From Owenia fusiformis (Eukaryota > Annelida > Polychaeta > Sabellida > Oweniidae): a stretch of 64,000 nucleotides of DNA. Position 1 is the first letter of the stretch; every line of letters begins with the position of its first letter. The translations under genes were made by a program, and so were the position numbers. Positions 25,801-37,800 of this stretch are shown piece by piece. Where the stretch lies: assembly GCA_903813345.2 (NCBI GenBank), contig CAIIXF020000012.1, positions 3,949,318 to 4,013,317 on the forward strand, in the 5' to 3' direction. The notes beneath the pieces were generated by a model. It was not told where the DNA came from and did no database searches. It was given only the letters and a program-made list of their open reading frames with translations.

Positions 25801-28800
25801 GAATAATTGCGGTGAAACTTCTGACCGGCATCACTTCTTTTGCAACATCATCATCTTGAGAGTCAATTGGTAAAAATGATATGAATTCTTTTTGTTGTTG
25901 ATATCTTCCATAGACCATGTGTCTTAGGTTTATAACACTACAAACCATGATTTGTAGATCTTTTGTCGCCCCTTCAGAAAGGATACCCTTCCTTCTCAAC
26001 TCTCCTAGCACATCTAGAGGTGCAAACGATGTGCAACCATGCATGAGCTTCAGAATATTGATAGTGATTGTTGCAAACCTGTATATATCATGCTTTGTAT
26101 GAATCTTTTGAGTGAATGATTTTGATGACAGAGGTTTCTTACTGTTTTTTTCTAAGTCTTTCTCCAGTGTTTTTATTGCTCGTTCTCTTCCTATAGTGAT
26201 GTCTGGATTAGTTGTGGATGGTGATGATAATATAGAATGTACTTTTTCATTATATTCATTCCATAAGGCAAATTCTCCAGTTATGAGAGTTGATGTCATA
26301 AGAACATCACTAAGGTGGTAACCTTCTTTAAGTGATTCATCTGTAAACTGAAACTTACTCATTTCATCGACAGTCATGATAAGTTCAAGTCTTGGAAGTT
26401 TCTTGGGATCTTTTCCTGATTTCCTACCAATGGCTGTCTTGCTAGCAGAAGGGTGTGTCCCATCAAATGAAACTCCTCTTGTTGTAATGTTGTCCCAATA
26501 GTCATTGTCTTTCATGTCAGGTGGAAGATAATTATTGAGGTCTGATATAACAGGTATGTCTAAGTTGTTTAAAATGGTTTCCCCGAGATTGATAACCTTT
26601 AAATGGATATAATATGCTATCATACGCAATTGCATTTTGATTTGATCAACTGGTTTATCTAAGGGATCAAACAATATTGCCCACTCAAGATCTGAATAGG
26701 CAGTGACCTCTTTTCGGGATAGGGAACCAAGTGCTAGGAATGCAAACTTACAATCAGGGTGTCCTAAAACAGAAATGCAATCATTGATTATAGACTTATA
26801 AAAATCTAACAGCTTAAGTGTAAGTTTAATATAAAACAATCTGCTGTGTTTTATTGTGTTGTCTTCATCTTCATTTTTCATTTCTGTTGTCACATCATCA
26901 ACCACCATGTACTTTTCGATGATGTCATTTACTGTTGTGTTTGAGTACTTTCGAATATTTTCAAGAGTGTCGCAGTATTTCTGTGTTGTAGTTTTTGTTG
27001 ATAGTTCGCAATGATTTCCAGCCCAGCACTTCTTTACAAAGTTACTTTCTATAAGCTGAAGCTGTTCTTCAATGTGTTCTAGGTCATGCTCAAGAGCTGT
27101 GTTTGTGCCATCAGTTTGTTTTCTAATCACTTTCTTAATTCGACATTTGGCTGCATTATATAATGCACAGGACCAAACGTAGTGTTCATACCAGATATCA
27201 GAGGTCTCTGCTGATTTAATATACTCTTGTCCAAGTTGACACATGAGGTCTGCCTGTTCTTTCAACTCAGATTGTTGGTCACATGCTTTTATTTTGCAAC
27301 CAAGTTCATACATTTCTTTTGTTACCTCTGAAATATGAATATTTAATGTTTAGTACTCAATTTTCTTTAAATTATCCTTACTGTACTCTTATATCAATGT
27401 TTCCTTGAAAATATATATGATTCGATTGATATGCAGAAAAGCTAATTTAGCCAGGATTCAAGGATATTGTTAGCATTTTATGTAAATTTAGGTTCACAAG
27501 ATCAACATTGAGTCATTCATTCAAGGTCCTTCAGGTATTCTCATAACCTCCCTGCCTTAGTCATAGTATTATGTTGTATGATCATATACGATTTGTAAAG
27601 TTGGTGATGGCCTGAATGGCATTGAAAATAACAAGCAATGATTAGATGGAACATGTTCATAAGACATCTAATATAAATATCATGCTTTTAAATCATAAGA
27701 AATAATATTTGGATGACACAAAATGTTGCCAAACCTTGCACAGGGCCTTCAATTCAAAGTTTTGAAAAATGACATATATTTTATACAAAAAAATTGTTAA
27801 TTCACCTGATTTCTTATTGGTTTGTGGGCCAGGGTTTTTCTCCACTCCTGCTCTTACCAGTAACACTTTTATGAGCCGTAGCATCAATGCTAGTTGTCTT
27901 GGAGATCTAACAATTGGTAATGAACAGAATGTCCTATTTTTATGGCCTCCACCAAATGTCCCTATGGCCACTCTCCACTGTTGAACAGAATTCCCCATGT
28001 TCTTATTTGGAGTTTTTGATATTTTAGAACATCATTTATATTGCAAACCAGTCATCAGTTTATTTCTTCTCAAGTTTTGGCTTTAAATTGTTATGTTATA
28101 AAGTCATTGCTTTTCAATTTGAAGAGTTTCGTTTTGTTGCTTGATTTAACTTACATTTTGTGCACATAGCCAGAGATTAGGCAGGCAAATGCCTCGCCAA
28201 AATTCTACTGAAAATGATGTCCAATATAGCATTACATCCTCTGTTATCTACGAGTTATTAAAAATTGCCTCATTTGTTTCAAGTCCCTGTCTACGCCCTT
28301 TCGTTTAAACAAATTCATGTTCTCCTTCTCGTTTGTCTCAGTGAGTGCAATTCAATATTCCTTTTTTACATGAAGTTAAGTTAAACCCTGCCTATTGAGA
28401 CCATTCACAAAATCAGAAATTCATAAAATATTGAATGCCAAGTAAATAAAATGAACAAATAACAAACTACTTTCAACAAGTACTTTTCAAGATTGGGGTA
28501 ACCTTTGTATAAAACATTTCTATGCATCCATTGATCTGCATTACTGTTTGCCCACCAAAATATGGCGGTAACCAAAATACAGTACAAAACAATGACGAGC
28601 AGTAAACAGCCTTATATGGAATGAAACACCTTGTGATATCAAAAGCTCAAAAATCATCCCTGTTCTTAAAAGGTCAAAAGATTATTATGTAATCTGTAAT
28701 CGGAGGAGTAGTTCTTTGAACTATTGTAAAATGTCAACAGATGTTATCAAGTCTTACTATTTTATAATGTGATCTTGAAATTATATATTCTGTTACTTTT

Positions 28801-31800
28801 CACATTTTTATTATCGTTATGCACCTGTTATTATAGAAGGGACTTTTAACCATTTCCATTAAAACACTTTTCTCCATTATGTACAATATCATACTTTACA
28901 CAATTCCATGTACATATCTCATAATACATGGTGTCCAATAAATAAGGTGAAAGATATTGTAACTTTCTTAATATTGCACCAATCTTGATGACATTTTCAG
29001 AGTTTGTAGCCCAAACCTTTTTACCTTTATTCTGTGAGTTTCTTGTGAGTTCATGCAAATCTTTTTAGGTACCGTATTATCACTAATGGCGCACAAACTC
29101 CAATAAATGCACACCCGACTTTGTCATTTGAGACATCTCCTCCAAGAAAATTTGGGAGATGCACTGTGTGTATTAGAGAGAAAACAGTATACCTTGTTTG
29201 TTCTTGTAATGATTCCTGTTTTGTTATTAACATTTAAATCTTATTCCTTGTTCATATGTTTTCTAGGAGAATCTTTTTTTCGGAAACTCAACCTTTTAAT
29301 GCCTTCTTAATTAACCATTTTGAATTAGCTGGCCTATAATAGTAATTTTGTACATGTGTTTTTCCAGGAGAGTCAGGCTTGGGGAAATCTACACTTGTCA
29401 ACAGTCTTTTCCTCACAGATCTCTACCCCGAGAGACTTATACCAACAGCTGCAGGTATGTAAATTTTTGAACACCCCTTGTTATTTAAAAAACAATTCAA
29501 ATATTTAACTTATTGATCAACCCTCATAGAATTTAAAAAAAATAAGAGTTCTTGAACTGCCCTTGTAAATAAAAGAAGATATTATTTTCGCATCTACAGC
29601 TTTTTTAAGAACCTCCAATATATTTTTGTCTTTACATTCAAATTTATACTGATTATTTTGTATTATGTACCAAAAGCAATGAATTAATAGCAATATATCT
29701 ATGATATCAGATATACATGTATGTACACATAATAAAAATGTATAGCTTCTTTTTAGCTAAAAGAGTGTTTGCTAGACCAGAATAAGAATTTATTTCTTCC
29801 AATGAAATAACTACAGTATTCATATATTCATATATTCATATTCAGATTTCTATGAGAGGGAAAATATGGTAATTTTATTGACCTGAGCATAAAGGAGATG
29901 AAATTGTGAAATGTTTGAGCCAATTTCACTGTTCTGACATTTACTACTTGAGATGTATGACAATGAAGTCAAGTTAGGAATACTCAAGAATATGGGTTCA
30001 TAGATTACTTTATTGCTGGGTCAATTTTGCAGCCACTTGAGGGGGGAGGGCTATTATTGCTTTAGGGGGGTCTGGTAACTACCCCACCCCTCTTTACTTC
30101 ACAATTTTTTTACCTTCCATAAAATCTTGATGCCTATGTAAATAATAGAACATGATTCTTAAAGTATATTTGCAGTAAATAAATGAAAAATAAAAAGATA
30201 TGCTCAATATTTATATTTAATTAAACTGTTTTGAGACCATATTTCATGTTGAAAACAGTCCCTAACTCTGCAATTCATGTATTATATTATGTTCTGTAAA
30301 ATAAAGGAATTATTTGATTAAAACAATTACTTTGAAGATATTCAAAATAATTCAGGATTTATGAAATAGATTGTTTACTTAGTGTTGAATTTCAGAAAAG
30401 ATAAATAAAACTGTAAAGATTGAGACATCGTCAGTTGAGATTGAAGAGCGTGGGGTGAAATTGAGGTTGGCGGTCGTAGATACCCCTGGATTTGCTGACG
30501 CAATTGATAATAAAGATTGGTATGTGATGATGTCATAATGATGTCACCAAATTATTGTTGTATCGTTGTAGGGCCTTGTGTACTTGTATTCCCTAAAATA
30601 AGTAATAAAAAATTATGAAATCATGAAAAAAAGAAATTACCCATAATGCAATCTGAATTGAAGATCTTATCAGACGTTCATATTGCATGTTTTGATTCAA
30701 AAGAACCACATATGTAAAAACCTTACAACTTTTCAAGTTTGAATTGACCAATATTAATTGTCACACTCACTTATTTTGAGGAATACAGGTACATTATTGT
30801 TATATACCATTTAAAAGCCATGCTCGTCCCATATATGGGCATATAACACATTTTAGAAAATAAGTGCATGCTAGGATGAATGAGGAACCTTCCTATAATG
30901 CATCATGAATGACATTATTTTGGACAGAATGGTGCATCCTGGTCCATGCATTCACCCTCTTGTTTTCAGTTAAGATCGAAATGGATGTCTATCAGTAATT
31001 TTCTTTTAATGTGTTAAATGGCCATAGGAGTTAGTATATCTCTTTCTTGTCATGTTCCTAAGCTTAATATGTATTAATTGCTGCTTTTTTCAGTGATTCA
31101 TTCAAGTTAACTGTTAAATTGCTCAAAGTAGAAAATTGGCTTTTTCATGTAATACCCGGTCTGTTACAACCTGTGTTCTTTGTCAGGACTAATCTTTTCA
31201 GGGGAGGGGCATTTATTTTTTATCAGGGGAGATTCTTATAACACATATAAAGGCTTATTCACACGATGTATTAAGAGGTCCGCTAGCTTATGACTCCCAT
31301 AGCATGGCTTGCCCCGTAATATGCATCTAGGTGCATACATCATCAATTTGATTTGCATTACATGTATAGCATGCCTCCCTATTTCAGAGAAGATAAATAG
31401 GACTGTAAAAATTGATACGTCCTCTGTGGAGATTGAAGAGCGGGGTGTTAAATTACGTCTCAATGTCGTAGATACACCAGGTTTTGGCGATGGTTTAGAA
31501 ACAAGGGAGAGGTAAAATGGCTAGAAAATAGTCCCCCTATAAGTAGTTCCAGCTCTGCTAGCTAGCGTGGTCCCAGTTGCCGTGGTTGCATATTAATCTA
31601 GATTTGAGAATTTGGATTTATTTTGGAATTTTTCATTCAAAACGTTTAATAACATGTGACTTTGAGATATTTTGAAAATACTAGGAGGAGATGCCCAGTG
31701 ATTTGCAGAAGGCACTTAAATTATTTGATCACATGATTAAAAAAAGTTGAACAATGTGTTTAGTGAACAGGTCAGTATTCCAGGATTACCCCAGAATGTA

Positions 31801-34800
31801 ATTGAATACATTTCTGATATACTTTCTCTCACCCAAAATTTTAATCAAAGATATATTGATTTTTGCCAAATGGAAAGTTGCTTCAATCAATGTATATTTT
31901 CAAAATTATATGAACTTTTACCCCCACCCCAATCAAAATGTAATTGATTGTTGATTGACCTAACCTCTTTTTCTCGCTATAGTTTTTAATTTTTTTAAAT
32001 GGGAAATGATAAAATTATAACTGCATTAAGTCAGAAATAACAACCAGAAATAACAAAAAATTGTTCCACTGCCTTGTATTGCCTTATATAGGCATAAGGG
32101 TATGTCAGTCACCACCAATGGGATTTGCTTCAAGATAGTGCCCTGTAATGATGGTTGTGCATCTCCTCTGTTTGAGCAAAGCATGGCATGATGGGTAACT
32201 CCCTCCTTTGTATCAATTCACTATATTGGGAAAATATTACGAATTGATATATCTGCATGACTTAATGATAAACAATCATATTGCAATCACGTTTTTAAGA
32301 GAGAAGAGCAAAATAAACACTATACTAGACTTGTATCAACTAGTTATTCCTACCGTATCTCCCCCCCCCTACTACCTACACTCCCCCACCACCTTACACC
32401 CTGGACACTCCATATCTGGCAGTAATATAAAAAATTGGTGTACTTAATACTAATTTTATGTTTAATATAAAGCCCTTATGTTCTTCATTTATATTTTTAT
32501 TTCCAAAAGTGTTTTACTTGAGTGCATATACATAATGTATGATAGGTCTAAATCATACATGTCATACAAGTCCAGGAGTTCTGATTTCATATCAGGAAAT
32601 GTCTTCATTTTGAAGGTTGATTGGAAATACTTCTGAAAAAGTCCATTTTTATCTTAAACCGTCTCCTTCTATATTATATTATATTATCAATATATGTTTA
32701 TCCTGATATTTCAATGAAGAGTTAATGTAAAGATAAGACCTTAGATGATAAGTACACAAACTTGAGACTACCATAATACCACAAGAGCACCATAAGTACC
32801 ATTGCATACCATAAGACCATAATAGTACCATAACAGTACCATTAGAACATAAGTACCATGATACCATAAGTACCATAAGAGTAAGATCACCAATCTTTTT
32901 AATGCCTTGCAAGCCTGTCATATTTCAACTAACATTATACCATATAAACCACTGCACAATAGTATGAATGCATATGTAATACAGTGAAACCTGCTTGAGG
33001 AAAAACTGATGGGAAGATCATTGTTAATATTCACAGGTTTTACTGTTGTCAGTTAGATGCACTTTCATGAATGCTCCAGTTACAGATGATCATGTGTATA
33101 ATGTTCACAATAGTATACAGTACAAAATAATGTTGATAGTCCCTTTTCTAATTTGAGTAGGATTTGATTTTTAAATTGTATCTCTTTTTCTCATTTATTC
33201 TCATTTATGGTTCACATGTTATTGACATTGGTATTAGTTCAGTTTGGTGTTTATGGTTTTCAAAAAGTTTATCATTGTAAAGTAATAGATCACTGGCGGA
33301 TCCAGGGGATGGGCCCAAATGTTTTGTAGGGCCTTAATTAGTTGGCCTTTTTGGAGATTACTTGGCCATATTATAAAAAAATTGGCCTTAAAATTTCAAA
33401 ACTGGGGCCCAATTTTTGGATTAAGGGGCCCAAAAATTTTTTCCACTGCTTTTGGATCCACCAGTGTAGATAACCATAATTCTGGGACACCCTGTACAGC
33501 TAATCTGCACTGTACTGCTCCTCTGAATGCTAGGAGCAGACATTTCCAGGAAGGAATAGAGTAGAAAATGTCTTGATCCCTGCATTTGGAGGATGTATTA
33601 TACTAGAACTGTTGGCACAGTTATGGAGAATAAAGAAAGTCATTACATAGATGATTCAGCCGTAACTAATCCGCTGTGCTTCTCTTTAGTCCAATGATCT
33701 ATGCCAGTATTGATGAAATGTCTGCAGATATTGTGATTACCCCAGTTCTTATCATCCATAAGAGGTTGAGACAAACATGGGTGTTTGGGCATACTTATTA
33801 TGAACTTGAAGTTTGTATAATTTCCCAAAATAATTATATTCATTCAAAAGTAAAGCAATCAGCAAAGTAGGAAGTTCCCATGTTACCATTTCTTTTGAAA
33901 TCATGGCTTGCTCTATTTAATAATGTTTTTGTTGAAATTTCATATTGATTCAGTATGATTTATTGCCTATTTGATTTGTTGTTTGATTTTTCAAATGTTG
34001 CCCTATGTGCTTGAGAAGGCTGGCTTTCACTATATCGATATAATTTATTCAATAGTTGAAATTTAATTAGAATTAAATCAAAGTGAAAATATTGGTGCTT
34101 TAGGTTGCAGAATGCCTTGCTGTGGCTGAATGGTAATAATACATAAACATTTCAGGCGTATGGTTGGTTGATTATACAGTCTTTGGCAAAGTCCGTTAAA
34201 ATGCAACAATTTAAAACTACAATTTGGGTCTGTGCCTTTGACTGTTTGGTGCCAAATCTGAAACACAGCCTTGGTTTTTCCCCACAGTAGCTTATTCATG
34301 GGCTGGGGTTTAAATACAAGGATAGACCCCAGAAACAACCCCTTAATATGTTAAAACCCTCTTGTCAGCTTTCCCATTTTGTGCCCATGTGTTTATTTGA
34401 TGTATTTGCAGTTTTCAGGTGTTGACTTTGCAATCTCCAAATGCATACCTCAAATATGAATAAAGAATGATGACACATGGATTGAACTCTTGAGGCCTGC
34501 ATCTGGAGAGTGTGAATGTGTGGTTGAATTAACAAATCACTATTTGTTACTTGACTGTACTGTGAAATAATATAACTTTGTATGCATTGTATTTTAGACA
34601 TTACTTGATTGACATTACTAAAATATTAGAATTTACTTGATGTTTTCTTGTGTGCATTTTAAGATTAAAATGAAGAATAAATCTTTCAGGAATGTTTGTC
34701 TTATATTGAATTAAATAGATGAAATTCATTGTATTTACAATATTCAACATTCCTCTATTCAAAATGGATTTTTTTTGTTTTGTTTTTTCAAAATTCAAAA

Positions 34801-37800
34801 TGGAGTTGAATAATATTTTTGAAAGACATTTAATGCATAATTAAAAAAAAATTATACAAATATTTCATTCTATTGAGGTGAAACCTGTGCATCTTTCACA
34901 AGTGATATTCCCTGAAGCCTGGAGGGCTATGGGAACATTAAACTTACAGCCGGGGAATATCTCTTGGTCAGGTGTAGGACATAGGCCAACTAGAGAGTAA
35001 CTATAGAGTGAGGAATATTCAGTTCAGAATATTTTTATTCAATACCAAATGTAGAATTTTACATGAGTTATGAACCGGTTGAAATATGGTACTTAATGCT
35101 ATGTGATGTATTCAAACGTTTGTGTGATGTATTCAAATGGTTGTGTGATGTCATATAAACAATTGGATTATGTCATATTTCAGCTTTAATGCCATTCTCA
35201 GTTATATCGATGAGCAGTTTGAGCGATACCTCCATGATGAAAGTGGGCTTAATCGTAGGAACATCGTAGACAATAGGGTGCACTGCTGCTTCTATTTTGT
35301 AAATCCAGCTGGCCATGGGTATGTACGAGGGTTGTCCCAGAAGTAATGAACTATATGCTCTATCTTTCTTTGATATCATTCAATTCAGCTGAAATTTTAT
35401 GTATCATAATTGAATTGTTATCTGTATTTCCTGAATTTTCAGCATCAGACATTAATGTTAAGCCTTAAAATAGTTGCTATAGCATGCATATCCTGTAGTT
35501 TAAAGGCAATATCAGATATATAATCATCATTTTGTCCCTGTCAAGTTTGATGATTGGTGGCTCTCTGAGACCCCCTCCTAAGACATATAATAGGAGATCT
35601 CACTTTAACACTGTGCTAGATTGTAAGATAATAGGACTGATATTCAGCATTTGCATTGAGATTGAAAAGTGTTCAAATTAGAAGAGAGGTGTTCAGATTT
35701 ACAGGTTTCTCTGTATATTTATTTTAGGTTGAAACCTCTGGACATTAAATTCATGAAGGCCATCCACAATAAAGTGAATGTTGTCCCAGTAATCGCCAAG
35801 GCAGATACTCTCACCAAGCGAGAAGTTGAAAAACTCAAGAAGAAGGTAAAATTTAAAGAGTTATTATTGTTACACTACAAGGTGTTCTGGATGCTCTGAT
35901 TATTTTCCGTTATACTTCAGGGTGCTCTGATTATCATTTTATGGTACACTATATGCTCTGATTATCATTTTATGGTACACTATATGCTCTGATTATCATT
36001 TTATGGTACACTATATGCTCTGATTATCATTTAATGGTACACTATATGCTCTGAGTATCATTTTATGGTACACTATATGCTCTGATTATCATTTTATGGT
36101 ACACTATATGCTCTGAGTATCATTTAATGGTACACTATATGCTCTGATTATCATTTAATGGTACACTATATGCTCTGAGTATCATTTAATGGTACACTAT
36201 ATGCTCTGAGTATCATTTTATGGTACACTATATGCTCTGATTATCATTTTATGGTACACTATATGCTCTGAGTATCATTTTATGGTACACTATATGCTCT
36301 GATTATCATTTTATGGTACACTATATGCTCTGATTATCATTTTATGGTACACTATATGCTCTGAGTATCATTTTATGGTACAATATATGCTCTGAGTATC
36401 ATTTTATGGTACACTATATGCTCTGATTATCATTTTATGGTACACTATATGCTCTGATTATCATTTTATGGTACACTATATGCTCTGAGTATCATTTTAT
36501 GGTACAATATATGCTCTGATTATCATTTAATGGTACACTATATGCTCTGATTATCATTTTATGGTACACTATATGCTCTGAGTATCATTTAATGGTACAC
36601 TATATGCTCTGAGTATCATTTTATGGTACACTATATGCTCTGGTTATCATTTTATGGTACACTATATGCTCTGAGTATCATTTTATGGTACACTATATGC
36701 TCTGATTATCATTTTATGGTACACTTTATGCTCTGATTATCATTTTATGGTACACTATATGCTCTGAGTATCATTTTATGGTACACTATATGCTCTGATT
36801 ATCATTTTATGGTACACTATATGATCTGAGTATCATTTTATGGTACACTATATGCTCTGATTATCATTTTATGGTACACTATATGCTCTGATTATCATTT
36901 TATGGTACACTATATGCTCTGAGTATCATTTTATGGTACACTATATGCTCTGATTATCATTTTATGGTACACTATATGCTCTGAGTATCATTTTATGGTA
37001 CACTATATGCTCTGATTATCATTTTATGGTACACTATATGCTCTGATTATCATTTTATGGTACACTATATGCTCTTGAGTATCATTTTATGGTACACTAT
37101 ATGCTCTGATTATCATTTTATGGTACACTATATGCTCTGAGTATCATTTTATGGTACACTATATGCTCTGATTATCATTTTATGGTACACTATATGCTCT
37201 GATTATTTTCTATTACACTTCTGAGTGCTCTGATTGATTTCTGTTATACTACAGGGTGCTCCAATATATTTTTGCAACCTGCAGATAAGGACAATTTTAG
37301 TCAAATCATTTTTTAAGGAACAACATGTATAATATTTTAAATCAATTTTATTTACTTTAAAGTACATTTTTGCTATTTTTAGGAAAAGAAGCCTTGGGAC
37401 TGCCAGTCCATTTATTGATTAACAGACATAACAAATGTATTTATGTGTGAAATATATGCATATATTTATTGTATATTTAGATAATGGATGAAATTGCTGA
37501 TAATGGAATCCAGATCTATACTCTACCAGACTGTGATTCAGATGAAGATGAGGATTATAAAGAACAATGCAGGCAACTTAAGGTATGGACTTAGATAAAA
37601 GATAAGGAGTCACCTGTCACATTCACTTTGGTTGAACTTCAGCAGAGAAAGTCCTAGAAAAGCAGGGAGAAAATTACCCTTTGCATTCGTTCGACTTCAC
37701 TTCTTAAAAGAGAGCTTCATCTTCTCTCTTTCATTTTACAATAAATCTCTGATCTCACAGAGCCAATCAGAGTTGTCGAAATACGGACGACTTCCTATAT

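Larger units (their letters stand above)
17370..29367 (+). other. Septin intron 2 (host of the nested gene)
   Basis: 12 kb with GT-AG ends. It contains the 2A-NTase-TPR gene on the opposite strand plus the repeats and transposons listed separately. Long AT-rich stretches hold no other recognisable coding sequence. Confidence 0.75.
31512..35183 (+). other. Septin intron 4
   Basis: 3.7 kb with the MITEs at 32982-33045 and 33291-33466, an ACCATAAGT-type simple repeat (about 32768-32885) and three copies of GTGTGATGTATTCAAA-like sequence at about 35098-35150. No third version of exon 4 was seen. Confidence 0.7.

Noticed and set aside
31236-31463. 75-codon - strand ORF over septin exon 4b
   Set aside because: Antisense shadow of a conserved coding exon.
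35923-37206. CRISPR-like regular repeat spacing
   Set aside because: There are no unique spacers, the unit is contiguous, and the host is an animal intron; this is a minisatellite.
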